This document shows, one piece after another, positions 43,960-52,842 of a stretch of 64,000 bases of DNA; positions within the stretch are counted from its first letter, which is position 1, and every line of letters starts with the position of its first letter. Made by a program: the position numbers and the translations under genes. The notes beneath the pieces are model-generated. The model saw only the letters and a program-made list of their open reading frames with translations. It was not told the DNA's origin and did not search any database. Source of the DNA: Rufibacter psychrotolerans (GTDB lineage: Bacteria; Bacteroidota; Bacteroidia; Cytophagales; Hymenobacteraceae); NCBI RefSeq assembly GCF_016924645.1, contig NZ_JAFFJV010000001.1, positions 248,001 to 312,000 of the forward strand, given 5' to 3'.

Positions 43960-45029
43960 TGAAAGGCTTTGGTATACTGGCGTGCCCTGCCTATTCCACC
44001 AGAAAAGGCAACCCCTACAACTACATTCTCTACAGCAACATTGAGCGGCAGGGGCATGGGATCTATGAATATGACTTCTCAGTTAAAAAAAGCCTGCAGT
44101 TCGGGTTTTCCCGCAAGTACAGGATATTCCACATCCACTGGCCCACTAATGTGCTCTACGGCAGCAGCTTCCTGAAAGCGGGACTCCGGCTGAACGTGTT
44201 CTTCCTGTTCGTTAACCTGATCAAGCTCCTGGGGAAGAAAGTAGTCTGGACGGTGCACAACCTGGAAGACCATGAGGGAAACTTTCCGGCGCTGCAGCAA
44301 AAATTGAATGCCTTTCTGTACCGCAGGGTAGATGGGTTTATTAGCCTCAACAAATCTGGCCTGGAGCTGATCAGGCAAAAGGCCACCCATAACGGGCATC
44401 AGAAGTTCGCCCATATCAATCACCCGCACTACCAGGGCTATTACACAAATGAGGTAGACAAGCTGGAGGCCCGTAGAAGGCTGGCCATTCCGCCCGACAA
44501 GTTTGTGTTCCTGTTCCTGGGCCAGATACGGGCATACAAGAACGTAACCGGGTTGGTAAAGGCCTATAAGGCGTTGGGGTGCCCCCAGGCGCTGTTGCTT
44601 ATTGCCGGCAGTGTCCATAAAGATGTGCGCGAGGAACTGGCCCAGGTGCTGCAGGACGCACCCGGCATCCTGTTCATAGACTCCTTTGTGGAAGATGAAG
44701 ATTTGCAGCTGTACTTTAACGGAGCAGACGTGGTGGTTACGCCCTACAACAAGATCTTCAACTCTGGTTCGGCCCTGCTCAACGTGAGTTTCCATAAGCC
44801 CACGCTGGCGCCTGATCTTTGGGCCCTGCGGGAGTTGAAGCAGCAGGTGGGCCCCCGCTGGATCAAGACGTACCAGGGGCAGATCTCCCCAGCGGTGCTG
44901 AAGGAAAGCATGCAGGAAATAAAACAAGATGCTGAAAGGCTTGAGGCGGCAACTCCCCTAATAGACTCCTTACACCCCCAGCTTATCGCCGACCAGACCA
45001 TTGCCTTTTACCGGTCTCTTCTGAACTAA
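43959..45029 (+). CDS. Glycosyltransferase family 4-like (GT-B)
   Basis: A 356-residue GT-B enzyme. The N-terminal half has RIFHIHWPTNVLYGSSFLKAG in pieces, KVVWTVHNLEDHEG and DGFISLNKSG. The donor half has FLFLGQIRAYKNVTGLVKA, LLLIAGSVHKDVREELAQ, DEDLQLYFNGADVVVTPYN and FNSGSALLNVSFHKPT. The start overlaps the flippase stop by one base. It is the last clear GT-B gene of the plus-strand cluster. Confidence 0.87.
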   Translation: MKGFGILACPAYSTRKGNPYNYILYSNIERQGHGIYEYDFSVKKSLQFGFSRKYRIFHIHWPTNVLYGSSFLKAGLRLNVFFLFVNLIKLLGKKVVWTVHNLEDHEGNFPALQQKLNAFLYRRVDGFISLNKSGLELIRQKATHNGHQKFAHINHPHYQGYYTNEVDKLEARRRLAIPPDKFVFLFLGQIRAYKNVTGLVKAYKALGCPQALLLIAGSVHKDVREELAQVLQDAPGILFIDSFVEDEDLQLYFNGADVVVTPYNKIFNSGSALLNVSFHKPTLAPDLWALRELKQQVGPRWIKTYQGQISPAVLKESMQEIKQDAERLEAATPLIDSLHPQLIADQTIAFYRSLLN

Positions 45030-45030
45030 G

Positions 45031-45074
45031 CCCCGCCTGGTGATTGCTTGGCGAGATGTCCGACAATGGCGGGG
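45031..45074 (+). terminator. Weak GC hairpin after the GT-B gene
   Basis: CCCCGCC (45031-45037) pairs with GGCGGGG (45068-45074) around a 30-nt loop just after the stop codon. No T-run follows. Could be a weak terminator or chance. Confidence 0.25.
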
Positions 45075-45171
45075 TAGGCGCAAGAGGAGCCCTTACTAAG
45101 CTCTTGAACAAAGAATAGAGCTAGTTGATAAATCAGAATCATAAAAAGTATAAAATCAAAGCAGCCCGACT

Positions 45172-46170
45172 ATGAAAAATATAGCGCTCTTGTGTTACGG
45201 GAAGGAAGTGGAGTTTAAGAGGACCCTTTTCTCTGTGTTAAGCTTTTTTAGCTGGTATGACCCCAAGGAGAAAGACGTACGCGTGATTATCTACACCGAT
45301 AACCCCGACTACTTCAAACCCTACCTGCACGAGTTCAACGTGGCCTATGTGTATGTGCCCCAGGCCGAGATTGAGGAGAGCACCAAAAAGTCTGGGCTAA
45401 TTTACCGGTTCAAGATATCAGTGGTGGAGAAAACCTTTGAGGCCTACCCCCAGGATGATGTCCTGTACATTGACACCGATACCTTCTTTATCTCTAACCC
45501 TAAAAGCCTGCTGGGCCAGCTGGTGCCGGGCCAAAGCTTTATGCACCTGAGGGAGTATTCCTTTGAGGAGATGATTCATGTGTACCGGTGGCTAAGCACC
45601 AGCTCCCTGGATGCCCAGCAGTTCCCCCGGGATTTTGTAAAACTGATTGAGGGCAAGACTTTCAGGATAGGGGAGAAGCAGGAGCAGTTCCACCGGCACC
45701 AGCATGTCTGGAACGCCGGCGTCATAGGCATGCCCAACTGCATGAAGCGCTACATCCCAGATATCTTTGCCCTCTCAGATGAGTTTTACCTCAAGACGCA
45801 ATGGCGGATCAGTGAGCAATTGGCGTTTACCGTAGTCCTGAACGCCACCTCCACGCTATCTGAGTCGGGTGATTTTATCAACCATTACTGGCACTACAAA
45901 GACAGAGTAGACCCCAGGCTCAATGCGCTTTTTACGGGTGATTTCAGGAAACTAAGCAAAAACGAAAAACTGCTCCTGGTCAAGAAACTTACCCTTAAGC
46001 TGGACAAGCTCATTTACCACGAGCAAATGATGACCAACACCAAGAACTCCCTCAGGGAAAAAGACTACCGCAACGGGCTTAAATTCGCGGTAAAGGCCCT
46101 GGCGGGCTTACCCCTGAACGATGACTTTGTGAAGATCATCAAGTACAGGTTTTCCAAGGCAGCCTCTTAG
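45172..46170 (+). CDS. Putative GT-A nucleotide-sugar transferase
   Basis: A 332-residue soluble protein with a GT-A-like layout: MKNIALLCYGKEVEFKRTLF, RVIIYTDNPDYF, VAYVYVPQAEIEE, and the metal-binding DTD in DVLYIDTDTFF followed by HVWNAGVIGMPNCMK. It resembles uncharacterised glycosyltransferase-like proteins related to GT8 or DUF-type enzymes in glycan loci. The C-terminal helix-rich part has no match I can name. It follows a 140-bp AT-rich gap that may contain a promoter. It is the last gene of the plus-strand exopolysaccharide run. Confidence 0.75.
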   Translation: MKNIALLCYGKEVEFKRTLFSVLSFFSWYDPKEKDVRVIIYTDNPDYFKPYLHEFNVAYVYVPQAEIEESTKKSGLIYRFKISVVEKTFEAYPQDDVLYIDTDTFFISNPKSLLGQLVPGQSFMHLREYSFEEMIHVYRWLSTSSLDAQQFPRDFVKLIEGKTFRIGEKQEQFHRHQHVWNAGVIGMPNCMKRYIPDIFALSDEFYLKTQWRISEQLAFTVVLNATSTLSESGDFINHYWHYKDRVDPRLNALFTGDFRKLSKNEKLLLVKKLTLKLDKLIYHEQMMTNTKNSLREKDYRNGLKFAVKALAGLPLNDDFVKIIKYRFSKAAS

Positions 46171-46349
46171 CGCTGTGGCCCAGAGGCAGGAAAAATTACT
46201 ACTGCCAGGCGCGTCTAAGTTTATTGTACTAGTTAATATAATAATCTGTATATTAGGTTTTGCTATATAAATATTGAACCAGTTCGGGGCGCCTGCTTTA
46301 CCCCGGGCCTTGGATAAGCATTCAGCCCGTCTATAAAGAATTAAAATGC

Positions 46350-47183
46350 ATGGAAAATTTTTATGAATTAAAGTCAGGTGCGGTTTTAAGGTTCTTCCTG
46401 AAGGTCCTTGGTGTCTTGCTGGTGTTGAACCTTGCGGTGCTTTCCATTGAATACTATTTTGAGAATTACACCACTTCCAAGATTACCTCAAGGTATACTT
46501 TCCAGACGTACGTAACGGGCATGTTTTACTTTGACGGCGAGCGGAACGTGCCTTCTTACTTTTCCACCCTCAATCTGCTGATCAGTGCGTTTCTGCTCTT
46601 TACCATCTCTAAGTATGTGAAAAGGAGCACTCATCCGCAGAATTTTAGGAAATGGTACCTCATGGGCTGCGTGTTTGTCTGGTTGGCCCTGGATGAGCTG
46701 TTTGCCCTGCATGAGATTTCTGCCAAGCCCATGCGAACCCTGTTGCAGAATTATCTGCAGCAAGAGAACCTTGGCTTTCTGCACTTCGCCTGGTTTGTGC
46801 CGTACCTTCTGGTGCTGCTGGGAGTAGGGGCTTACTTTTTCAGGTTCGTGCTTTCACTGCCCGGTAAAACCCTGTCGGGATTTTTCCTGGCCGGCGTGAT
46901 CTTTATGGCCGGTGCCGTTGGAATGGAGATGGTGAGCGGGCTCATTGTAAGCCATGACCTGTTGGCCATTTACAAGATCATTACCACGGTGGAAGAAACC
47001 CTGGAAATGCTGGGCGTAATTCTGTTCATACACGCTTTGATTAAGCACCTGGAACACCAGAAAGGCCTGAACACCATCACCATCAACATTGCGGTGGGCC
47101 CTCAGTCACAGGGCGCGGCAGATACCGAGCGGGCAAACCCCGCCCCGGAGGTGCAAAAGCGAAAGAATATCCTGGTAGCCTAA
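46350..47183 (+). CDS. Uncharacterised multipass membrane protein, copy A
   Basis: A 277-residue protein with about six or seven membrane helices and a polar C-terminal tail. I cannot assign a named family, though the motifs look like a widespread uncharacterised one. Conserved polar residues in or near helices are GERNVPSYFS (64-72), LALDELFALHE (Asp115, Glu116, His121, Glu122), GAVGMEM (Glu193) and VEETLEMLG (Glu215, Glu216, Glu219). All recur in the leftward paralogue at 48109-48957. A set of Asp/Glu/His inside helices suggests metal binding or lipid chemistry; this is inference. It stands just upstream of a GtrA gene. Confidence 0.7.
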   Translation: MENFYELKSGAVLRFFLKVLGVLLVLNLAVLSIEYYFENYTTSKITSRYTFQTYVTGMFYFDGERNVPSYFSTLNLLISAFLLFTISKYVKRSTHPQNFRKWYLMGCVFVWLALDELFALHEISAKPMRTLLQNYLQQENLGFLHFAWFVPYLLVLLGVGAYFFRFVLSLPGKTLSGFFLAGVIFMAGAVGMEMVSGLIVSHDLLAIYKIITTVEETLEMLGVILFIHALIKHLEHQKGLNTITINIAVGPQSQGAADTERANPAPEVQKRKNILVA

Positions 47184-47288
47184 CGGCACCGGGGCAAGTT
47201 TTCTCCAACCAAGGGTAAAGATGGCCTTCTGTCTGCTGATGGTGGGCCTTCTTTGTACCCCTAAATGTTTGTCTTTTCTTACTGCTTT

Positions 47289-47702
47289 ATGATCACACAA
47301 CTGTCTACCGCTTCCGCAAAGCAAAAGGAGCTCTGGCAATTAGGAAAGTTTATCTTAGTGGGGGCCCTCTGTGCCGGCGTTGACTTGTTGCTGTTTGTGC
47401 TCCTGAGCGACTACTTCCGGGTAGATTATCTGGTCGCCAATCCGTTCTCTACCTTTCTGGCTATTTTGCTGAATTACTTTTTGTCTAAAAAGTGGGTTTT
47501 CAAAAGCGGCAAGTATTCTTCCCGGGTGGAGTTGGTGGCCTTCGTGCTGTTCTCGGTGGCGGGCTTTTTCCTGAACCAGTGCCTCCTGTGGCTGTTTGTG
47601 GAACAAGTGCTGCTGGACCCAACCTACAGCAAGGTGCTGGCCATTATTCTGGTGGCGGTGTTCAATTTCATCACCAAAAAATTGTTCGTGTTCAAAGGCT
47701 AA
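47289..47702 (+). CDS. GtrA family membrane protein
   Basis: A small four-helix membrane protein (137 residues from ATG 47289; an in-frame ATG at 47265 adds eight). Features of GtrA (PF04138): KFILVGALCAGVDLLLFVLL, PFSTFLAILLNYFLSKKWVFK and AIILVAVFNFITKKLFVF. Members are proposed to flip or present lipid-linked sugars; Rv3789 of Mycobacterium tuberculosis, in the decaprenyl-phosphoryl-arabinose gene set, is one. Here it lies between two unknown membrane paralogues and close to a prenyltransferase, so a role with a polyprenyl-linked sugar is plausible. Confidence 0.88.
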   Translation: MITQLSTASAKQKELWQLGKFILVGALCAGVDLLLFVLLSDYFRVDYLVANPFSTFLAILLNYFLSKKWVFKSGKYSSRVELVAFVLFSVAGFFLNQCLLWLFVEQVLLDPTYSKVLAIILVAVFNFITKKLFVFKG

Positions 47703-47869
47703 TCTCTTTGGTTGAAGTTACAACCGCCCTAGCCGCGGAGCCCCAGATCAGCTGCGAGGTACCTGCCATTGCTTCCTCCTGCTACCTTCAGCAAAGCGTT
47801 TAAAATATAGGTGCGCCAATCTTGTTTGGGACGGTACAGCCCCTCCATTTTTGCGCAGTTTTAAGGAAA

Positions 47870-47923
47870 TTAAGCCCAAAACGCCCTTGGTCCTGAAACA
47901 GGCCAAGGGCGTTTTGGGCTTAA
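47870..47923. terminator. 54-bp palindrome, likely bidirectional terminator
   Basis: A stem of about 25 bp (TTAAGCCCAAAACGCCCTTGG on the left, shown in part, with its complement on the right) closes on a short AAA-containing loop, with one bulged base. It lies between the convergent GtrA gene and the membrane protein copy B. It is related in arm content to PIR36 but longer. Confidence 0.7.
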
Positions 47924-47970
47924 GGGAAACCTAGGTTGTTATTAGTACCAACCTCAGCGGAGAGGGGACT

Positions 47971-48006
47971 GATTCTAGCCTGTTTTTACAAAAACAGGCT
48001 AAAATC
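47971..48006. repeat. PIR36 palindromic repeat, copy 14
   Basis: 36 bp with 17-bp arms differing at one pair: GATTCTAGCCTGTTTTT, centre AC, AAAAACAGGCTAAAATC. It lies 103 bp beyond the end of membrane protein copy B (leftward gene). Confidence 0.85.
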
Positions 48007-48108
48007 CAAGGGTGCTTCTCCGGCACCTGCCACTGGCAATAGGAACTCTGAGGAAAGCAGGGCTTGGTCATACCCAAGACCTGGACCGGGTTTTACCAGA
48101 TGGTTTCC

Positions 48109-48957
48109 TTACACCGGTTGCTTGCCCAGCAGGTTTTTGGAGGCTTTGGGAACTGCCTGGTGGCTTTTTTGGGGCGCCGCTGCTTCCTGTTGAGCGGTAC
48201 TGGAGGTGAAGTTCAGTTTCAGGGCCAGGGCGTCATGCTGCAGCTTAAGGAACACCAGCAGGGTCCTGATAAAGTAAATGATGCCCAGCATCTCCAGAGA
48301 TTCCTCCAGGGTGGTGAGCAGTTTATACGGATAGCTGTACTTCCCGAACAGTTCCCGCGAGTATTCCCCGGCCAGTTCCATGCCCACTGCCCCAAAAACC
48401 ACCAAACTACCAGCCACCATAAAGCCCACCATCACCTGCCGGGGCAGGGAGAAAAACCAGTTGACGAAGTAGAAAAATGAGATCGCCAGCACCAGCAGGT
48501 AAGGGATAAACCCGGTGAACCGTACCAAGGCAATCTCCTGTCCGCCGTTCAGAACTTTGAGGAGCACAATAAACGGCAGACCCATGATCTCATGCAGCAT
48601 CAGCAATTCGTCAAGGGCCAGGAAGACAAACAGAAAGCCCAGCAGGTTCCACCGGTTGTGGTAGGTAGGCGTGTGGGAGGCCTTCACTACCCTGGCAATC
48701 AGGAAAAGCAGGAATGCGCAGGCAAACAGGTTCACGGTAGAGAAGTACGTGGGTATGTTTTTCTCGCCATTGCTGTCAAACATGCCCACCACGTAAGTAT
48801 TGAAGGTATAGCTGGAGGAGATCTGCTTGTTGATCTCCACATTCTTGAAATAATAGTCCAGTGAAACCGCTACCAGGCTCATGAAAATAACGGCTACCAG
48901 AATCTTCAGGTACACGGCAAAGATGCGGGCAGGATTAATCTGAAAGTTTAGGGTCAT
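48109..48957 (-). CDS. Uncharacterised multipass membrane protein, copy B
   Basis: A 282-residue paralogue of the protein at 46350-47183, on the other strand. Shared features: a first helix ending VSLDYYFKNV, GEKNIPTYFSTVNL (64-77), LALDELLMLHE (Asp116, Glu117, His122, Glu123), GAVGMELAGE (Glu194) and LEESLEMLGI (Glu218, Glu219, Glu222). The C-terminal tail is polar and differs completely from copy A. It is 212 bp downstream of the HTTM-like gene in the same direction, with a terminator hairpin between. No function can be given. Confidence 0.7.
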   Translation of the reverse strand: MTLNFQINPARIFAVYLKILVAVIFMSLVAVSLDYYFKNVEINKQISSSYTFNTYVVGMFDSNGEKNIPTYFSTVNLFACAFLLFLIARVVKASHTPTYHNRWNLLGFLFVFLALDELLMLHEIMGLPFIVLLKVLNGGQEIALVRFTGFIPYLLVLAISFFYFVNWFFSLPRQVMVGFMVAGSLVVFGAVGMELAGEYSRELFGKYSYPYKLLTTLEESLEMLGIIYFIRTLLVFLKLQHDALALKLNFTSSTAQQEAAAPQKSHQAVPKASKNLLGKQPV

Positions 48958-49083
48958 CTTGGTGATGCTTTAGGGTGTGGCGTAGCGTGATAGAATGGAT
49001 TATTTAATTTGTTATTCAAGCTGGTTACTGCCTGCACGGCCATTTGACAGGGCAGGCACAAGTCCTGGTGGCGTTCAAATTGG

Positions 49084-49124
49084 AAGGCTCTTATCGCAAC
49101 GGGAGGGGATGCAATAAGAGCCTT
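49084..49124 (-). terminator. Terminator hairpin downstream of the HTTM-like gene
   Basis: AAGGCTCTTAT (49084-49094) pairs with ATAAGAGCCTT (49114-49124) around a 19-nt loop, 46 bp beyond the stop of the leftward gene at 49170. An AT-rich stretch follows on the minus strand. It probably ends the transcript of the UbiA-GMC-HTTM set. Confidence 0.6.
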
Positions 49125-49169
49125 CGTGCTGGGGGCAAAGGTCAGACTCCCGGGAGTGTTTCTGCCGGG

Positions 49170-50735
49170 CTAGTGGCGGCAATCCTGGATCACGCTGTTC
49201 TCAAAGTCACGGTAGTACATCACTTTCTCCAGAAAGTAGTTGCTCTTCTGAAACAGCTCGTGGCTGGCCGAGGCCTTGCTCAGTTCAAAGGTAGCCCGCT
49301 TGCCGTTCCGGATGTACTCCACGTATTCGGGCCTCTCCATCCGCACAAACCTCCTGAACTGGAAGTACGGCACCAGTTTCTTCTCGTCGGCTTTCTTTTG
49401 CAGGTGGTACTCCGTTGAAGAGACAATTTCAACAACATCTTTCTGATAGTCAAATATTTGCAGGCTGGCTGGTACTAATAAGTGGTTAGTGATCCCGTTC
49501 TCGGTGCGTAAGTTGGAGAACATGGCGTACGAAGATTCTGTCTTCAGCCCCAGGTAAGGGCACAGGCCGTTAACAAATACAATGATGGGGATAAGGAGCA
49601 GCGAGTAGTGGGCCACCGAGAAGGTTTTAGGCTCTTCCTTCTCCCTTCCCCGCATAGACAAAATAAAAACGGTGATGTAGCCCAGGCCAAAGGTGGTCCA
49701 GATAATGTGCCGGAAATAGTCCTGGAACGCCTTGTTGTAGATGTAGATCAGCATGAGCACAAATACGATGGAGAACGTGAACAGGATAAAGTTGACCAGG
49801 TTGAACTGCAGCAGCTGGTTCTTCAGGGCCACCTTCCGGCGGATGGCCTTGGTGTAGAGCGTGTAGATCTTGTTGCTGAAGCTGTTGCTGGTGAACAGGA
49901 AGTACAGGGCAAACACAAAGGCCGAGAAATCATAGAACCCGTTGATGGGATTGTAGGCAATGATAAAGTGGAAAACCAGGCCCAGCAAGATGCCCAAGTA
50001 CCGGGTCTTCCTGATGCAGAGCATGAGGGGAATCAACGACTCAATGACCAGGGTGGCGTAAATGTTGAGGATGAGCAGCGATTTGTCTGAGGGCAGGATG
50101 TTGTAATAGTTGTTCTGCACCAGCAGGAACCGCACCGCGCAGCTAAACTCCGTGTCCAGAAAGCCGGTGTTCAGTTTGTGGAAGACCGCGTAGAAGTACA
50201 GCACAATCACCTCAATCTTGATCAGGGGGGTAAACGTCTCCAGAAACTCCACCTTGTCAATGTAAAAGGTGCGGCGCTTGATGACCAGGTACAGGAACGA
50301 GTGCAGGATGGTAACGTTCACAAAGCCGGTCAGGAGCCAGTGGTTGCTGGTGCCCGGCAGGTCCAGCCCCACCCTGAAGATCTGGATGGTGGCAAAGATC
50401 AGCAGCCGCACCACCGAGGAGGGCTTGGCAATGAGGGCAATGGCGGCGCTGGTGAGCAGGAAGAACGTAAAGTCTAGGGTGAAGCCGTTGTAATTGGCCA
50501 TGTGGAAGATAGACGCAATAGCCCAGACGCAGCAGAAGATCTTGTATTTTAAGATAGAAGATGCGTATCTCTCCGGAGACGCATATTCATTAAGAAAACT
50601 GTAGTAATTTATGCCTTGGGCGGCAAAGGCCTGTCTAAAGGAAAGGGTGGGTGTAGTCATATAGGCATATCTCTTTTCAAATTGATTAAAGTATTCATGC
50701 ACGCTCAGGCGCGGCCTTGCAGGGGCTACCGCCAT
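49170..50735 (-). CDS. HTTM-like multipass membrane protein
   Basis: A 521-residue protein from ATG 50735 (a GTG at 50762 would add nine). It has ten or so hydrophobic helices between about residues 75 and 400 and a soluble C-terminal domain. Segments such as VLYFYAVFHKLNTGFLDTEF and GLVFHFIIAYNPINGFYDFS resemble the HTTM domain of vitamin K-dependent carboxylase-like proteins (YFYA...HKLN, and a later HxxxA region). The C-terminal part (about 420-521) is charged, with FRRFVRMERPEYVEYI. It is the last gene of a leftward run with UbiA-like, GMC and Tat-signal genes. A role in membrane redox chemistry is possible but unproven. Confidence 0.6.
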   Translation of the reverse strand: MAVAPARPRLSVHEYFNQFEKRYAYMTTPTLSFRQAFAAQGINYYSFLNEYASPERYASSILKYKIFCCVWAIASIFHMANYNGFTLDFTFFLLTSAAIALIAKPSSVVRLLIFATIQIFRVGLDLPGTSNHWLLTGFVNVTILHSFLYLVIKRRTFYIDKVEFLETFTPLIKIEVIVLYFYAVFHKLNTGFLDTEFSCAVRFLLVQNNYYNILPSDKSLLILNIYATLVIESLIPLMLCIRKTRYLGILLGLVFHFIIAYNPINGFYDFSAFVFALYFLFTSNSFSNKIYTLYTKAIRRKVALKNQLLQFNLVNFILFTFSIVFVLMLIYIYNKAFQDYFRHIIWTTFGLGYITVFILSMRGREKEEPKTFSVAHYSLLLIPIIVFVNGLCPYLGLKTESSYAMFSNLRTENGITNHLLVPASLQIFDYQKDVVEIVSSTEYHLQKKADEKKLVPYFQFRRFVRMERPEYVEYIRNGKRATFELSKASASHELFQKSNYFLEKVMYYRDFENSVIQDCRH

Positions 50736-50794
50736 TCTTTGGTCACTTCTCAATCTTTTCACCCCGTTGGCCGCCCGTGTTCATGCCGGTGCCT

Positions 50795-50830
50795 GTTTTG
50801 GAGCCAATTTCCCGGAAAAGGGCCAGAAAC
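50795..50830. repeat. PIR36 palindromic repeat, copy 15
   Basis: 36 bp, GTTTTGGAGCCAATTTC then GGAAAAGGGCCAGAAAC, in the 112-bp gap between the HTTM-like gene and the Tat-signal gene. Confidence 0.75.
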
Positions 50831-50847
50831 GGGTTGGGGCCGCCACC

Positions 50848-51276
50848 TCAAGAGGCCGCCTGCGGGTAATACAGCGCCGAAAACGGATTGTAGCAGGGCA
50901 GCTTGTAGGGCATGTTGCGGTTGATGTATTTGATGGTGCGGCGCTCATCCATCTTGTTCAGGAAAAAGTCGGTGGAGATGAGATAGCTCTGCACCAGCTT
51001 GGGAATGGTGAGCGACTTGGTCACGTTCCCGCCCAGGTAATAGCACGAGATAAGGCTGAACTGGGCCTTCAGGCTGGAGTTGATGTAATGCCCCCTCAGG
51101 TAATCGTCCACAAACTGCTCCACTCCGGCCCGGTCCAGGGTCAGGTAGTTCAGCTCGTTGATGATCACCCCAACCGCGGCATCTTTCAGGGAGGTGGTCA
51201 TATAACCAAGACTGGGGAGCGCAATGGTTGCGGCTCCGGCCAGACTGGTCACCCTTAAAAAATTTCTTCTGTTCAT
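50848..51276 (-). CDS. Tat-exported small protein, likely GMC partner subunit
   Basis: A 142-residue protein that begins MNRRNFLRVTSLAGAATIA, a Tat-type signal (RRNFL). The body has four or five helices and no cofactor motif; it ends CYNPFSALYYPQAAS. It lies 50 bp downstream of the GMC oxidoreductase stop, in the same direction. In gluconate 2-dehydrogenase-like complexes a small Tat-signal subunit (subunit 3) escorts and exports the GMC flavoprotein, and this arrangement matches that model. Sequence similarity to subunit 3 is not obvious by eye, so the name is a context call. Confidence 0.65.
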   Translation of the reverse strand: MNRRNFLRVTSLAGAATIALPSLGYMTTSLKDAAVGVIINELNYLTLDRAGVEQFVDDYLRGHYINSSLKAQFSLISCYYLGGNVTKSLTIPKLVQSYLISTDFFLNKMDERRTIKYINRNMPYKLPCYNPFSALYYPQAAS

Positions 51277-51326
51277 ACCGTTCTATCTGGTGGATATTGG
51301 TCTAAGTTCTTAAGGTCTCTCTTTCA

Positions 51327-52784
51327 CTAAACAAGGCTGCTGGCTTTGCCAAACGCCTGATCAGCGGCGTGGAGCGACAAGGCCGACAAGGTAAGGGTAG
51401 GGTTGGCAGGCGAGAAGGTGGTAAAGCTGCCGCTGCCCAGCACAAACAGGTTGCGGTACTGGTGGTGGAGCAGGTGCTTGTCTACCACGCCTTCGGCCGC
51501 GCTGGCGCTCATGCGGGTGGTGCCCAGGATGTGCGCCTCAGACTCAATGAGCGAAGAATACTCAATCTTCTCCACGGGCAGGCAGGAGAGCAGGCCCGGC
51601 AACTTTTCCTTCATGTGCTCAATGCCCCGGAGCGCGTAGTCAGACGGGCCCGCGAAGTGCACGGCCGGCCGCATGCGGTCCGGTGAGGTGGCCACGTAGT
51701 TCCGGTTTTCGGGCAGTTCTTCAAAAATCATCCTGAAATTGATCAGATGGCGCCATTTGCCGCGCTCCATCCGGATGTAAGGCGCGTTGTTTGATTCCAT
51801 GAGGCAGGCGGCCGCGTCTTTGCGGTGGGCCCCGTCATAGAGCATGTAGCCGTTGGCGTTCACCCAGGTGCTGCCGCCCACGTTCTCCAGGTTGTCCAGG
51901 TACACCGAGGCCTCCAGGGCCAGTTGCTCGCCCAGGCCTTTGCCGGTGAAAGGGTTGGTGTCGCCGGAGTTGAGCAGGATGTTGGCGTTGAACATGGCGT
52001 TGGTGCCCAGGGCAATGGCCTCGCCGGCCACATGGTACTCTTTCCCGTCTTTTACATAGTTGACCTTGCGCGCCACGTTCTGCTCCAGGTCCAGGCTGTA
52101 CACCTGGGCGCCGTAGAGCAATTCCACCCGTGGGTCTTCATACACGCCCATGTTGGAGTTCTCAATGGTGAACTTGGCGTTGACCGGGCACACGTGGCAT
52201 ACCGCGCTGGCGCAACAGGCTCCGCGCCCGTTCACCGCCACCCGGGCCCGGGCCGTGGGTTGGTTGATGTACAGGCTGCCGTACTCCTTGTGCAGGATTC
52301 GGTCTACGGTGGTAAACACGTGCGGCGGAAGCGGATAAGGCGTTTTTTTAGGAAACGGCGTAATCTCTGGCCCCGAAATGGACATCAGTTCCTCTACCTG
52401 GGTGTAGTAAGGGTCCAGGTCATCGTACTGCAGGGGCCAGTCGTTCGCCACGCCGTAGAGGGTCTTCATCCTGAAGTCTGAGGGCATGAACCGCGGCGTG
52501 CAGCCGTACCAGCAGTTGGAGCCTCCGCCAAAACCCTGGGTGAACATCCACCTTTTCTTAGGGTTGTGGTTGTCATATGTTTCCTGGGCTTCGGGGTTCA
52601 GTTTGGCGTAAGGCGTCTTCTCGCCCTTTCTTTCCTTTACCCGTTCCGCGTGCGGGTAAAAGTGGCCTTTCTCCAGCACTAGCACCCTGGCGCTGGCTGG
52701 GGCCTTGCTCAGGTACTTGTGCAGGAAAAACGTGGAGGCAAACCCAGTGCCTATTACCACCAGGTCATATGACGCTTGTTTCAT
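51327..52784 (-). CDS. GMC family FAD-dependent oxidoreductase
   Basis: A 485-residue flavoprotein without its own signal peptide. The FAD site is YDLVVIGTGFASTFFL and the second FAD block is TQGFGGGSNCWYGCTPRFM. The C-terminal catalytic domain has HILGTTRMSASAAEGVVD, VLGSGSFTTFSPANPTLT and LSLHAADQ, as in glucose/gluconate/choline-type GMC enzymes. A cysteine group CCASAVCHVCP (Cys190, 191, 196, 199) could bind metal or an Fe-S cluster. It is likely exported as a folded complex with the Tat-signal protein encoded just downstream. The substrate is unknown: a sugar, polyol or lipid-linked sugar is possible. Confidence 0.88.
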   Translation of the reverse strand: MKQASYDLVVIGTGFASTFFLHKYLSKAPASARVLVLEKGHFYPHAERVKERKGEKTPYAKLNPEAQETYDNHNPKKRWMFTQGFGGGSNCWYGCTPRFMPSDFRMKTLYGVANDWPLQYDDLDPYYTQVEELMSISGPEITPFPKKTPYPLPPHVFTTVDRILHKEYGSLYINQPTARARVAVNGRGACCASAVCHVCPVNAKFTIENSNMGVYEDPRVELLYGAQVYSLDLEQNVARKVNYVKDGKEYHVAGEAIALGTNAMFNANILLNSGDTNPFTGKGLGEQLALEASVYLDNLENVGGSTWVNANGYMLYDGAHRKDAAACLMESNNAPYIRMERGKWRHLINFRMIFEELPENRNYVATSPDRMRPAVHFAGPSDYALRGIEHMKEKLPGLLSCLPVEKIEYSSLIESEAHILGTTRMSASAAEGVVDKHLLHHQYRNLFVLGSGSFTTFSPANPTLTLSALSLHAADQAFGKASSLV

Positions 52785-52842
52785 GTTTGAAGGAACGTTT
52801 AGTATGCGGTTGGTTGCGGGTGCTCAGTATTGTAGAAGGCGC

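Larger units (their letters stand above)
47703..48108. other. Convergent intergenic region with two palindromes
   Basis: A 406-bp gap between convergent genes. It contains a 54-bp near-perfect palindrome (47870-47923) and, 47 bp on, a PIR36 copy (47971-48006). No coding frame is credible. The layout suits termination from both sides. Confidence 0.6.

Noticed and set aside
47936..48480. Several rightward frames overlapping membrane protein copy B
   Set aside because: They are antisense shadows of the leftward gene, which shows clear paralogy to copy A.
49124..49170. T-run-based terminator for every operon
   Set aside because: Most hairpins found here lack a clear U-tract, so I called terminators only where the stem was long or well placed.
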